Origin: Streptomyces sp. NBC_00250
Lineage (GTDB): Bacteria; Actinomycetota; Actinomycetes; Streptomycetales; Streptomycetaceae
Assembly (NCBI RefSeq): GCF_036192275.1
Contig: NZ_CP108088.1
Coordinates: forward strand, 6,821,501-6,885,500
Direction of reading: 5' to 3'
DNA length: 64,000 nucleotides
Shown here: piece after piece, positions 45,009 through 54,557 of the stretch
Position numbering within the stretch: position 1 is the stretch's first letter
Layout: each line of letters opens with the position of its first letter
The notes under the pieces: generated by a model
What the model saw: the letters and a program-made list of their open reading frames with translations, nothing else
Told to the model about the DNA's origin: nothing
Databases searched by the model: none
Translations under genes and position numbers: made by a program

Positions 45009-46223
45009 ATGGCGATGACGGCGACAGCGGGCGGCAAAGCCGTACCCGCCTGGCGGGGTGGCTTCGGGAGGCTGTGGACCGCCGCCGTCGTCTCCCGGTT
45101 CGGTGACTCGCTGCGCACCGCCGCGATGCCCCTGCTCGCCGCCTCGCTCACCGACGACCCCCTCCTCATCGCCTCCGTCACCGCCTGCGGCTTTCTGCCC
45201 TGGCTGCTCTTCGGGCTGCTCGGCGGGGCCGTCGCCGACCGCGTCGACCAGCGGCGGGCCATGTGGGCCGTCGACCTCGTACGGGGCGCGCTCGTGGCCG
45301 CGTTCGCCGTCGCCGTCGCACTGGGACACGCCGGCATCGCCCTGCTGCTCGTCCTCGCCTTCGCCCTGACGACCCTGCAGACCCTCTTCGACAACGCCGC
45401 CACCGCGCTGCTCCCCGCCCTCGTGCCCACCGAGACCCTGGCCGGGGCCAACGCCCGCCTGATGACCGGTCAGCAGCTCGCGGGCGGACTCCTCGCCGCG
45501 CCCCTGGTGCCCGCCCTGCTCCTCGCCGGGCCCGCCGCACCGTACGCCGCCGACGCCGTCACCTACGTCCTGGCCGCGCTGCTCATCGCCTCCCTGCGGA
45601 CCGGGACGCCCGAGCGGCCGCCCCGCCCCGCCGGATCCACCCTCCGGGCGGAGATGGCCGCGGGGCTGGCCGTGCTGCGCGGGGACCGGTTCCTGCGCCG
45701 GCTCTGCACGGCCACCACCCTGTGCAACATCGGCATGGGCGCTCTCATCGCCACCCTCGTCGTCCTGGTCACCGACGGCCTCCACGCGGGCGATACGGGA
45801 TACGCGGCCACCATCACCGCCTTCGCGGCGGGCGGTGTCGCCGGCGGGTTCCTCGCCCGCCGGATCGCCGAACGGACCGGAAGGATACGGGCGGTGGTCC
45901 TCGCCGGGACCGTCCAGACCGGCTGCCTCGTCCTGCTGGGGACGGTGCCCGTCCTCGGGGTGTCGATCGGGGCCATGGCGGTGTTCGGCTTCATGGGGAC
46001 GGTGTGGAACGTCCAGCAGACGACCCTCATGCAGGAGCGCGCCCCCGAAGGCATGCTCGGCCGCATCGCCGCGGCCTTCCGCACCCTCGCCGTCGCGGGT
46101 GCCCCGCTCGGGGCCCTTCTCGGCGGCGCGGCGGCCGCCGGCTGGGGACCGCTCACACCGGCCCTGCTCGCGGCGGCGCTGTTCGCGCTCGCCGTCGCGT
46201 CGCTTGCCCCTCTGATCAATTAA
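45009..46223 (+). CDS. MFS transporter
   Basis: 404 aa, about 11-12 membrane segments, Ala/Leu-rich. [13 protein letters not shown] is the loop 2-3 motif. The N-terminal [19 protein letters not shown] resembles EntS/enterobactin-exporter-like or tetracycline-type carriers. ATG at 45009 with GGGGG 8 nt upstream. It separates the RbpA paralogue from pgi; if close relatives have those genes adjacent it would be a local insertion (inference). Confidence 0.82.
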   Translation: MAMTATAGGKAVPAWRGGFGRLWTAAVVSRFGDSLRTAAMPLLAASLTDDPLLIASVTACGFLPWLLFGLLGGAVADRVDQRRAMWAVDLVRGALVAAFAVAVALGHAGIALLLVLAFALTTLQTLFDNAATALLPALVPTETLAGANARLMTGQQLAGGLLAAPLVPALLLAGPAAPYAADAVTYVLAALLIASLRTGTPERPPRPAGSTLRAEMAAGLAVLRGDRFLRRLCTATTLCNIGMGALIATLVVLVTDGLHAGDTGYAATITAFAAGGVAGGFLARRIAERTGRIRAVVLAGTVQTGCLVLLGTVPVLGVSIGAMAVFGFMGTVWNVQQTTLMQERAPEGMLGRIAAAFRTLAVAGAPLGALLGGAAAAGWGPLTPALLAAALFALAVASLAPLIN

Positions 46224-46270
46224 GTTGGAGACGCAGCGGGGCAGACAAGCAGTACGAGAAGAAGTGGGCG

Positions 46271-47932
46271 ATGTCCGAGATGAACAACGAAGGCCGCACC
46301 AGGCTCAACCGGCTGCCCGAGTGGGCGGCCCTCGGCAAGCACCGTGAGCAGCTGGGCGAGACCCATCTGCGGGACCTGTTCGCCGCGGACCGGGAGCGTG
46401 GCACCGGCTACGCCCTGCGCGTCGGCGACCTCTACCTGGACTACTCCAAGCACCTCGTCACCGACGAGACGCTGACCCTGCTGCGCGAACTGGCCGCCGT
46501 CACCGGCGTCGCCGAGCTGCGCGACGCCATGTTCCGCGGCGAGAAGATCAACACCACCGAGGACCGGGCGGTCCTCCACACCGCGCTCCGCGCCCCCCGC
46601 GGGGCCGTGATCGAGGTCGACGGGGAGAACGTCGTCCCCGGCGTGCACGCCGTCCTCGACAAGATGGGCGCGTTCGCCGACAAGGTCCGCGCGGGCGAGT
46701 GGACCGGGCACACCGGCAAGCCGATCAAGAACATCGTCAACATCGGCATCGGCGGCTCCGACCTCGGCCCCGCCATGGCCTACGAGGTCCTGCGCTCCTT
46801 CACCCAGCGGGACCTGACGCTCCGTTTCGTCTCCAACGTCGACGGCGCCGACCTCCACGAGGCCGTCCGCGACCTCGACCCGGCCGAGACGCTGTTCATC
46901 GTCGCCTCGAAGACCTTCACCACCATCGAGACGATCACCAACGCCACCTCCGCGCGGAACTGGCTCCTCACCGGCCTGCGAGCCGACCAGACGGCCGTCG
47001 CCAAGCACTTCGTCGCCCTCTCGACCAACGCCGAGAAGGTCGAGGAGTTCGGTATCGACACCGCGAACATGTTCGAGTTCTGGGACTGGGTCGGCGGCCG
47101 CTACTCGTACGACTCCGCCATCGGCCTCTCCCTGATGATCGCCATCGGGCCGGAGCGCTTCCGCGAGATGCTCGACGGCTTCCACCTCGTCGACGAGCAC
47201 TTCCGCACCGCCCCGCCCGAGGAGAACGCGCCGCTGCTGCTCGGCCTCCTCGGTGTCTGGTACGGCGCCTTCTTCGACGCCCAGTCGCACGCCGTCCTGC
47301 CGTACTCGCACTACCTCTCCAAGTTCACCGCCTACCTCCAGCAGCTCGACATGGAGTCCAACGGAAAGTCGGTGGACCGCGAGGGCAACCGGGTCGACTG
47401 GCAGACCGGCCCCGTCGTCTGGGGCACCCCGGGCACCAACGGTCAGCACGCGTACTACCAGTTGATCCACCAGGGCACCAAGGTCATCCCGGCCGACTTC
47501 ATCGGCTTCGCCCGGCCGGTCGACGACCTGCTGCCCGGTCTCGTCGCCCAGCACGACCTGCTCATGGCCAACTTCTTCGCCCAGACCCAGGCGCTGGCCT
47601 TCGGCAAGACCCCCGAGGAGGTACGGGCGGAGGGCGTCCCCGAGGAGCTCGTCCCGCACAAGACCTTCCAGGGCAACCACCCCACCACGACGATCCTCGC
47701 CGACGAACTGACCCCGTCCGTCCTCGGCCAGCTCATCGCGCTGTACGAGCACAAGGTCTTCGTCCAGGGCGCCATCTGGAACATCGACTCCTTCGACCAG
47801 TGGGGCGTCGAACTCGGCAAGGTCCTCGCCAAGCGGATCGAGCCCGTCCTGACGGAGGGCGAGGGCGCCGAGCACCTCGACAGCTCCACCGCCGGACTCG
47901 TGACCGCCTACCGCACGCTGCGCGGACGGTAG
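46271..47932 (+). CDS. pgi: Glucose-6-phosphate isomerase
   Basis: 553 aa. Signature [15 protein letters not shown], the SIS-domain core [52 protein letters not shown] and the C-terminal catalytic Lys region [22 protein letters not shown]. Interconverts glucose 6-phosphate and fructose 6-phosphate, feeding both the glycolytic genes upstream and the pentose phosphate genes downstream. ATG at 46271; the ribosome site (GAGAAG) is weak. Confidence 0.97.
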   Translation: MSEMNNEGRTRLNRLPEWAALGKHREQLGETHLRDLFAADRERGTGYALRVGDLYLDYSKHLVTDETLTLLRELAAVTGVAELRDAMFRGEKINTTEDRAVLHTALRAPRGAVIEVDGENVVPGVHAVLDKMGAFADKVRAGEWTGHTGKPIKNIVNIGIGGSDLGPAMAYEVLRSFTQRDLTLRFVSNVDGADLHEAVRDLDPAETLFIVASKTFTTIETITNATSARNWLLTGLRADQTAVAKHFVALSTNAEKVEEFGIDTANMFEFWDWVGGRYSYDSAIGLSLMIAIGPERFREMLDGFHLVDEHFRTAPPEENAPLLLGLLGVWYGAFFDAQSHAVLPYSHYLSKFTAYLQQLDMESNGKSVDREGNRVDWQTGPVVWGTPGTNGQHAYYQLIHQGTKVIPADFIGFARPVDDLLPGLVAQHDLLMANFFAQTQALAFGKTPEEVRAEGVPEELVPHKTFQGNHPTTTILADELTPSVLGQLIALYEHKVFVQGAIWNIDSFDQWGVELGKVLAKRIEPVLTEGEGAEHLDSSTAGLVTAYRTLRGR

Positions 47933-47936
47933 AGCC

Positions 47937-48437
47937 ATGACGGGGGAGAACGCGGTGCGGCTGCGGCCGCCCAGGAACGCCGTGGACGAGCGGGCCGTCG
48001 CCTGGTGGCGGAGCCGGCTCCTCGCCACCACCGCCGTACCGGTGGCGGTCCTCGGCGTCCTCGGCGCCTTCATCGGACCCGCCCGGTTCTGGCTGCTGGT
48101 CTCGGCCGCGGCCGTGGCGGCCGTGGGCCTCGCCTGCACCGCGTTCTTCCCCGCCTGGTGGTTCCGGGTGCACCGCTGGGAGGTCACCGAGGACGCCGTC
48201 TACGTCCGCACCGGGGCCTTCTGGCAGGAGTGGCGCATCGCGCCGATGTCCCGGATCCAGACCGTCGACACCTCGCGCGGTCCGCTGGAGCAGCTCTTCC
48301 GGCTCGCCACCGTCACGGTGACCACGGCCTCCTCCAAGGGCGCCATCCGGATCGAGGGCCTCGACCACGAACTGGCCGCCGAACTCGCCGAGCGGCTGAC
48401 CGCCATCACCCAGGCCACCCCCGGGGACGCCACATGA
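47937..48437 (+). CDS. Bacterial PH-domain membrane protein (YdbS-like)
   Basis: 166 aa. Two membrane helices near residues 25-70, then a bPH2 domain: FRVHRWEVTEDAVYVRTGAFWQEWRIAPMSRIQTVDTSRGPLEQLFRLATVTVTTASSKGAIRIEGLDH. The YdbS family is paired with YdbT-like proteins and has been linked to cell-envelope stress. Starts 4 nt after the pgi stop and overlaps the next gene (ATGA). Confidence 0.88.
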   Translation: MTGENAVRLRPPRNAVDERAVAWWRSRLLATTAVPVAVLGVLGAFIGPARFWLLVSAAAVAAVGLACTAFFPAWWFRVHRWEVTEDAVYVRTGAFWQEWRIAPMSRIQTVDTSRGPLEQLFRLATVTVTTASSKGAIRIEGLDHELAAELAERLTAITQATPGDAT

Positions 48438-50017
48438 GCGAGGCGCCGGGCAAAGCCCCCGCCGTGGAGGAGAACCAGGGCTCGGAGTGGCTGCGGCTCG
48501 ATCCCCGTACCGTCCTCGTCCGGGTCGTCCTCTTCGGCGGCGTCCTCGTCGGCGCCGCGCTGCCCGTCACCTTCGCGCTGGCCGGGCCGCGCCCGCTGTG
48601 GGAGGCCGTCGCCTGGGTCGCATCGGGCGTCGCCCTCGCCCTGCTCGCCGACGTCGTCGCCGAGACCGTCCGCCTCCGCCGCACCCGCTACCGCGTCGGT
48701 ACCGAGCGGGTCGAGCTCCACACCGGACTCCTCGTCGTCCAGCGCCGCTCGCTCGCTCGCGAGCGCATCCGCAGCGCCGACCTCACCGCCAACCCGCTCC
48801 AGCGCGTCCTCGGCCTCGTCAAGGTCCGCATCGGCACCGGCGAGCACACCGGCGGCAGCGAGTCCACGCTCGAACTCGACCTGGTCACCCGGCCCGAAGG
48901 AGAGCGGCTGCGCCGCGAGCTGCTCGCCCGCGCCGCCGTCACCCCCGAGGACCCGGACGACGACAGCGCCCTCGCGATCCTCGACCCGCGCTGGATCCGC
49001 TACGCCCCCGTCTCCTTCCTCGCCCCCGCCCTCGGCGGCGCGGCGGCAGGAGCGGTCATGCAGGTCAGTGAGTGGTTCGGCGCCCAGGGGGAGGTCATCG
49101 ACTGGATAGGGGACCGGTTCCAGGACGTCTCCATCCCGTGGATGATCGTCGTCCTGGTCCTCCTCGCCACCGTCGTCGGCGCGGTCGGTGCCCTCGGCCT
49201 CTGGGTCGAGATGTGGTGGAACTACCGGCTGGAGCGCGAGCCCGGCGGCACCCTGCGGGTCTCCCGCGGGCTCTTCACCGCACGCTCGGTCTCCATAGAG
49301 GAGCGGAGGCTGCGCGGCATCGAGCTGGTCGAGCCGCTCGGCGTCCGCGCCTTCGGGGCGGCCCGTGTCGACGCCGTCGCCACCGGGCTCGTCAAGGACG
49401 AGGCCGACAAGCACGCCGACCTCAAGAGCCTGCTGCCGGCCGCGGAGCGGCCGGTGGCCGACCGGGTCGCCGCCCAGGTCCTGCGCGAGCCGGAGCCGCC
49501 CACCGGGGCGCCCCTTGCCGCCCACCCCCTGGCCGCCCGCAGCCGGAGGGTGCGCTGGGCGCTGGCGAGCGTCCTCCTGCCGGCGGCGGTCCTCGCCCTC
49601 CTCGGGCTCCTCCTCACCCCGGCCCTGCTGTACGTGGCGGCCGGCTGCGCGGTCGTCCTCGGTCCGGTCGCCGTGCTGTTCGCCCTCGACGCGTACCGCA
49701 GTCTCGGCCACGGCGTCAGCGGCGCCTATCTGGTGACCCGTTCGGGTACGGTCCGGCGCGCCACGGTCGCCCTCCAGCGCTCCGGCGTCATCGGCTGGAC
49801 CGTCAAGCAGTCGTACTTCCAGCGGCGGGCCGGCGTCCTGACGCTGACCGCCACCACGGCGGCCGGAGCGGGCGCGTACGACATCCTCGACGCGGGACAG
49901 AGCCAGGGCCTGGCCTTCGCCGCCGGGGCCGTACCGGACCTGCTGACGCCCTTCCTCGAACCCGTACCGACACGGGACACCCGGGACATGCGGGAGGCCC
50001 GGTCCACCGAGGGGTGA
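48434..50017 (+). CDS. Large PH-domain membrane protein (YdbT-like)
   Basis: 527 aa. Tandem modules of a helix pair followed by a bPH2 domain: YRVGTERVELHTGLLVVQRRSLARERIRSADLTANPLQRVLGLVKVRIGTG, then GGTLRVSRGLFTARSVSIEERRLRGIELVEPLGVRAFGAARVDAVATGL, and a third near the C-terminus (ATVALQRSGVIGWTVKQSYFQRRAGVLTL). About six membrane helices. Coupled to the YdbS-like gene by ATGA. Expected to act at the cell envelope; the operon may be linked to bacteriocin or cell-wall stress tolerance (known for B. subtilis YdbST). Confidence 0.88.
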   Translation: MSEAPGKAPAVEENQGSEWLRLDPRTVLVRVVLFGGVLVGAALPVTFALAGPRPLWEAVAWVASGVALALLADVVAETVRLRRTRYRVGTERVELHTGLLVVQRRSLARERIRSADLTANPLQRVLGLVKVRIGTGEHTGGSESTLELDLVTRPEGERLRRELLARAAVTPEDPDDDSALAILDPRWIRYAPVSFLAPALGGAAAGAVMQVSEWFGAQGEVIDWIGDRFQDVSIPWMIVVLVLLATVVGAVGALGLWVEMWWNYRLEREPGGTLRVSRGLFTARSVSIEERRLRGIELVEPLGVRAFGAARVDAVATGLVKDEADKHADLKSLLPAAERPVADRVAAQVLREPEPPTGAPLAAHPLAARSRRVRWALASVLLPAAVLALLGLLLTPALLYVAAGCAVVLGPVAVLFALDAYRSLGHGVSGAYLVTRSGTVRRATVALQRSGVIGWTVKQSYFQRRAGVLTLTATTAAGAGAYDILDAGQSQGLAFAAGAVPDLLTPFLEPVPTRDTRDMREARSTEG

Positions 50018-50028
50018 ACCGGGCCTCC
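49993..50028. terminator. Hairpin overlapping the end of the YdbT-like gene
   Basis: Perfect 11-bp stem GGAGGCCCGGT/ACCGGGCCTCC with a 14-nt loop; lies between convergent genes and can act in both directions. Confidence 0.75.
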
Positions 50029-50039
50029 ACGGCGTCGGA

Positions 50040-50822
50040 TCAGGCGGACGCCGGCGGGTACAGACTCCGCGGCAGCTCCGAGGCCGCCGCGGCGTCCAGC
50101 AGCCACAGGGTGCGCGAGCGGCCGTAGGCGCCCGCCGCCGGGGCCTGCACCTCGCCCGCGCCCGACAGCGCGATCGCCGCCGCCTTCGCCTTGTCCTCAC
50201 CGGCCGCGAGCAGCCAGACCTCCTTCGCCGCCCGGATCGCCGGAAGGGTCAGCGAGACCCGGACCGGCGGCGGCTTGGGCGCACCGTGCACGCCGACCAC
50301 CGTCCGCTCGGTCTCGCGGACCGCGGGCAGCTCCGGGAAGAGCGAGGCCACATGGGTGTCCGGGCCGACGCCCAGCATCAGGACGTCGAAGGTCGGCACC
50401 CCGCCGTGGTCGCCGGGACCCGCGGCGGCGGCGAGCTCCTCCGCGTACGCGGCCGCGGCGGCGTCGACATCGCTGCCGAACGGACCGTCCGAGGCCGGCA
50501 TGGCGTGCACCCGTGCCGGGTCGAGCGGCACCCGGTCGAGCAGCGCCTCCCGGGCCTGGGTGACGTTCCGCTCGGGGTCGCCGTCGGGCAGGAAGCGCTC
50601 GTCCCCCCACCACAGGTCGAGCCGCGACCAGTCGATCGCGTCCCGCGCGGGCGCCGCACCGAGCGCCGCGAGCAGCCCGTTGCCGTTGCGTCCGCCGGTG
50701 AGCACCACCGAGGCGGAGCCACGGGCGGCCTGGGCGTCCACGATCTTCGTGATCAGCCGGGCGGCGGCCGCCTCGGCCATCAGCGCCTTGTCACGATGGA
50801 CGACCAGCTGAGGCGTACTCAC
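50040..50822 (-). CDS. pgl: 6-phosphogluconolactonase
   Basis: 260 aa, NagB-like fold: VLTGGRNGNGLLAALG, WWGDERFLP, ERNVTQAREALLDRVPLDPARVHAMP, LGVGPDTHVASLFP. Opens the lactone made by Zwf. The GTG start at 50822 overlaps the opcA stop as GTGA; last gene of the tkt-tal-zwf-opcA-pgl cluster. Confidence 0.95.
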   Translation of the reverse strand: MSTPQLVVHRDKALMAEAAAARLITKIVDAQAARGSASVVLTGGRNGNGLLAALGAAPARDAIDWSRLDLWWGDERFLPDGDPERNVTQAREALLDRVPLDPARVHAMPASDGPFGSDVDAAAAAYAEELAAAAGPGDHGGVPTFDVLMLGVGPDTHVASLFPELPAVRETERTVVGVHGAPKPPPVRVSLTLPAIRAAKEVWLLAAGEDKAKAAAIALSGAGEVQAPAAGAYGRSRTLWLLDAAAASELPRSLYPPASA

Positions 50823-51868
50823 TTGCCCGCCGTCTTCTTGGCCGGGGCCTTCTTCGGGGCGGGCTTGGCGGCCGGGGCGGCCGACTCCACGACGGTCTCC
50901 ACGACCGTCTCCACGACGACCTCGGGGGCGGTCACGGCCGCCTCCTCGTCCAGCCGCTCAAGGCCGAACTTGAGTGCCGTCGCGTAGGTGTCGTCCGGGT
51001 CGAGCCGACGCAGCTCCTCCGCGATCAGCTCGGCCGTGTCGCGCCGCTTGAGCGCGACGGCACGGTCGGGCTGCCCCTGGATGGAGAGCGTCGCGAGCGA
51101 GCCGTCCGGCCGGTCGAGGACGATCGGGCCGGTGCTGGTCTCCATCCGTACGGAGGTGAGACCGGGACCCGTCGACGTCGAGCGGCGCACCGGGATCTTC
51201 AGCCGCTCCGCCAGCCACATGGCGAGCAGCTCGACGCTCGGGTTGAACTCCTCGCCCTCCACCTCGGCGGAGGTCACCTCGCACACGACCTGGTCGAGCG
51301 CGGCGGCCAGCATCGAACGCCACGGGGTGATCCGGGTCCACGCGAGGTCCGTGTCGCCCGGGGTGTACGCGTCCGCGCGCGCGGTCAGCTCCTGGATGGG
51401 CTGCTCGGCGGCGTACGTGTCGGTCACCCGGCGCTGGGCGAGCGCGCCCAGCGGGTCCTTCGCCGGGTCGGTCGGCGCGTTCACCGGCCACCAGACGACG
51501 ACGGGGGCGTCCGGGAGGAGCAGCGGCAGGACCACCGACTGGGCGTGGTCGCCGACCTCGCCGTACAGCCGGAGGACCACCGTCTCGCCGGTGCTGGCGT
51601 CGGCGCCGAGGCGGACCTCGGCGTCGAGCCGTGCCTTGGAGCGGTCACGCGGGGAGCGCGTGACCCGCTTGATGACGACGAGGGTCCGCGAGGGGTGCTC
51701 GCGGGACGCGTCGTTCGCAGCCTTCAGCGCGTCGTAGGCGTTCTCCTCGTCGGTGACGATGACGAGGGTGAGCACCATGCCGACGGCCGGCGTACCGATC
51801 GCCCGCCGCCCGAGCACCAGCGCCTTGTTGATCTTGGATGACGTGGTGTCCGTCAGGTCGGTCTTCAT
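50819..51868 (-). CDS. opcA: OpcA, glucose-6-phosphate dehydrogenase assembly factor
   Basis: 349 aa. OpcA is a redox-sensitive activator/assembly factor of Zwf in cyanobacteria and is always adjacent to zwf in actinobacteria. Family segments: SRTLVVIKRV, VVLRLYGEVGDHAQSVVLPLLLPDAPVVVWWP. The C-terminal ~40 residues are Val/Ala/Pro/Lys-rich repeats (VVVETVVETVV; KPAPKKAPAKK) and look disordered. ATG overlaps the zwf stop (ATGA). Confidence 0.94.
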   Translation of the reverse strand: MKTDLTDTTSSKINKALVLGRRAIGTPAVGMVLTLVIVTDEENAYDALKAANDASREHPSRTLVVIKRVTRSPRDRSKARLDAEVRLGADASTGETVVLRLYGEVGDHAQSVVLPLLLPDAPVVVWWPVNAPTDPAKDPLGALAQRRVTDTYAAEQPIQELTARADAYTPGDTDLAWTRITPWRSMLAAALDQVVCEVTSAEVEGEEFNPSVELLAMWLAERLKIPVRRSTSTGPGLTSVRMETSTGPIVLDRPDGSLATLSIQGQPDRAVALKRRDTAELIAEELRRLDPDDTYATALKFGLERLDEEAAVTAPEVVVETVVETVVESAAPAAKPAPKKAPAKKTAGK

Positions 51869-53397
51869 GGCCGGCGCCAGCTCCGTCCGTCTCGTGCGAG
51901 CATCTCGTCCGCCTCGACCGGACCCCAGGTCCCGGACTGGTACTGCGCGGGCTTGCCGTGCTTGTCCCAGAACTGCTCGATCGGGTCGAGGATCTTCCAG
52001 GACAGCTCGACCTCCTCGACGCGCGGGAAGAGGTTCGAGTCGCCGAGCAGCACGTCCAGGAGGAGCCGCTCGTACGCCTCGGGGCTGGACTCCGTGAAGG
52101 ACTCGCCGTAGGCGAAGTCCATCGACACGTCCCGGATCTCCATCTGGGTGCCGGGCACCTTGGAGCCGAACCGCACCGTCACGCCCTCGTCCGGCTGGAC
52201 CCGGATGACGATGGCGTTGCGGCCGAGTTCCTCGGTCGCGGTGGAGTCGAAGGGGGAGTGCGGGGCGCGCTGGAAGACGACCGCGATCTCGGTGACGCGG
52301 CGGCCGAGCCGCTTGCCGGTGCGCAGGTAGAAGGGGACGCCCGCCCAGCGGCGGTTGTCGATCTCCAGCTTGATGGCCGCGTAGGTGTCGGTCTTCGACT
52401 GGGGGTCGATGCCGTCTTCCTGGAGGTAGCCGACGGCCTTCGCGCCGCCCTGCCACCCGGCCGCGTACTGGCCGCGGACCGTGGACTTGCCCAGGTCCTT
52501 GGGCACCTTCACCGCGCCGAGGACCTTGGTCTTCTCGGCGGCGAGCGCGTCGGCGTCGAAGGAGCCGGGCTCCTCCATCGCGGTCAGCGCGAGCAGCTGG
52601 AGCAGGTGGTTCTGGATGACGTCACGGGCGGCGCCGATGCCGTCGTAGTAGCCGGCGCGGCCACCGATGCCGATGTCCTCGGCCATGGTGATCTGCACGT
52701 GGTCGACGTACGACCGGTTCCAGATCGGCTCGAAGAGGGTGTTGGCGAAGCGGAGCGCCAGGATGTTCTGGACGGTCTCCTTGCCGAGGTAGTGGTCGAT
52801 CCGGAAGACCTCGTTCGGCGGGAAGACCTCGTGGACGACCTCGTTGAGCTCCTTGGCGGAGACCAGGTCGTGCCCGAAGGGCTTCTCGATGACCGCGCGG
52901 CGCCAGGAGCCGTCCTTCTGGTCGGCCAGGCCGTGCTTCTTGAGCTGCTGGACGACCTTGGGGAAGAACTTCGGCGGCACGGACAGGTAGAAGGCGAAGT
53001 TGCCTCCGGTGCCCTGCGCCTTGTCCAGTTCCTCGATGGTGGCCTTGAGCTGCTCGAAGGCGTCGTCGTCGTCGAAGTCGCCCTGGACGAAACGCATCCC
53101 CTGGATCAGCTGCTGCCACACCTCCTCGCGGAACGGGGTGCGCGAGTGCTGCTCGACGGCGTCGTGGACCTCCTGCGCGAAGTCCTCGTCCTGCCACTCC
53201 CGGCGGGCGAAGCCGATGAGCGAGAAGCCCGGCGGCAGCAGGCCGCGGTTGGCCAGGTCGTAGACGGCAGGCATCAGCTTCTTACGGGACAAATCGCCCG
53301 TGACGCCGAAGATCACCAGACCCGACGGCCCCGCGATGCGCGGGAGCCGTCGGTCTGCGGCGTCACGGAGCGGGTTGGCTCCGTGGACTGCGCTCAA
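51865..53397 (-). CDS. zwf: Glucose-6-phosphate 1-dehydrogenase
   Basis: 510 aa. NADP loop GVTGDLSRKKL, active-site RIDHYLGKE and EKPFGHDL, and the C-terminal G6PD domain. First step of the oxidative pentose phosphate pathway. Starts at TTG 53397 with GGAGG 10 nt upstream; no in-frame ATG or GTG near the conserved N-terminus fits. 5 bp after the tal stop. Confidence 0.95.
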   Translation of the reverse strand: MSAVHGANPLRDAADRRLPRIAGPSGLVIFGVTGDLSRKKLMPAVYDLANRGLLPPGFSLIGFARREWQDEDFAQEVHDAVEQHSRTPFREEVWQQLIQGMRFVQGDFDDDDAFEQLKATIEELDKAQGTGGNFAFYLSVPPKFFPKVVQQLKKHGLADQKDGSWRRAVIEKPFGHDLVSAKELNEVVHEVFPPNEVFRIDHYLGKETVQNILALRFANTLFEPIWNRSYVDHVQITMAEDIGIGGRAGYYDGIGAARDVIQNHLLQLLALTAMEEPGSFDADALAAEKTKVLGAVKVPKDLGKSTVRGQYAAGWQGGAKAVGYLQEDGIDPQSKTDTYAAIKLEIDNRRWAGVPFYLRTGKRLGRRVTEIAVVFQRAPHSPFDSTATEELGRNAIVIRVQPDEGVTVRFGSKVPGTQMEIRDVSMDFAYGESFTESSPEAYERLLLDVLLGDSNLFPRVEEVELSWKILDPIEQFWDKHGKPAQYQSGTWGPVEADEMLARDGRSWRRP

Positions 53398-53402
53398 AGT
53401 GC

Positions 53403-54521
53403 TTACGCCTCCGAAGGTGCGAGGCGCGAGAGCTCCGCCTCGGTGGACTTGAGAAGGTCGTTCCAGGACGCCTCGAACTTCTCGACGCCCTCGTCCTCGA
53501 GGAGCTGGACGACATCGTCGTAGGCGATGCCCAGCTTCTCGACGGCGGCCAGCTCGGCGCGCGACTGCTCGTACGTGCCGCGCACGGTGTCACCGGAGAC
53601 CACACCGTGGTCGGCGGTGGCCTCCAGGGTGCCCTCCGGCATGGTGTTGACCGTGCCGGGAGCGACCAGGTCCACGACGTACAGGGTGTCCTTGTACGCC
53701 GGGTCCTTCACGCCGGTCGAGGCCCACAGCGGACGCTGCTTGTTGGCCTGCGCCTTGTCGAGGGCCGTCCAGCGCTCGCCGGAGAACACCTCTTCGTACG
53801 CCTCGTAGGCGAGACGGGCGTTCGCCAGGGCGGCCTTGCCCTTGAGCGCCTTGGCCTCGTCGGTGCCGAGGGCGTCCAGGCGCTTGTCGATCTCCGAGTC
53901 CACGCGGGACACGAAGAAGGAGGCCACCGAGTGGATCTTGGAGAGGTCGAGGCCGCGCTCGCGGGCCTTCTCCAGACCCGCCAGGTAGGCGTCCATGACG
54001 GCGCGGTAGCGCTCCAGGGAGAAGATCAGCGTCACGTTGACGCTGATGCCGAGGCCGATGACCTCGGTGATCGCCGGCAGACCCGCCTTGGTGGCCGGAA
54101 TCTTGATGAGCGTGTTGGGACGGTCCACCAGCCAGGCCAGCTGCTTGGCCTCGGCGATGGTGGCGGTCGTCTCGTGGGCGAGACGGGGGTCGACCTCGAT
54201 GGAGACCCGGCCGTCCTGGCCGTCGGTCGCCTCGAAGACCGGCCGCAGGATGTCGGCGGCGTCGCGGACGTCCGCCGTCGTGATCATGCGGATGGCCTCG
54301 TCGACGGTCACCTTGCGGGCGGCGAGGTCGGCGAGCTGCTGCTCGTAACCGTCACCGTGCGAGATGGCCTTCTGGAAGATCGACGGGTTCGTGGTCACAC
54401 CGACCACGTGGCTCTGGTCGATGAGCTCGGCCAGGTTGCCGGACGTGATCCGCTTGCGCGAGAGGTCGTCCAGCCAGATCGCGACGCCTTCGTCGGAGAG
54501 GCGCTTGAGAGCGTCTGTCAT
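53403..54521 (-). CDS. tal: Transaldolase
   Basis: 372 aa. [14 protein letters not shown] at the N-terminus, Schiff-base lysine region [15 protein letters not shown] (Lys in IKIPAT), [14 protein letters not shown] and [18 protein letters not shown]. Moves dihydroxyacetone between sugar phosphates in the non-oxidative branch. ATG at 54521 with GGAG 11 nt upstream; 36 bp after tkt. Confidence 0.96.
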   Translation of the reverse strand: MTDALKRLSDEGVAIWLDDLSRKRITSGNLAELIDQSHVVGVTTNPSIFQKAISHGDGYEQQLADLAARKVTVDEAIRMITTADVRDAADILRPVFEATDGQDGRVSIEVDPRLAHETTATIAEAKQLAWLVDRPNTLIKIPATKAGLPAITEVIGLGISVNVTLIFSLERYRAVMDAYLAGLEKARERGLDLSKIHSVASFFVSRVDSEIDKRLDALGTDEAKALKGKAALANARLAYEAYEEVFSGERWTALDKAQANKQRPLWASTGVKDPAYKDTLYVVDLVAPGTVNTMPEGTLEATADHGVVSGDTVRGTYEQSRAELAAVEKLGIAYDDVVQLLEDEGVEKFEASWNDLLKSTEAELSRLAPSEA

Positions 54522-54557
54522 GAGAATTCCATCTCCATTAAGTCGTACGTATGCGCG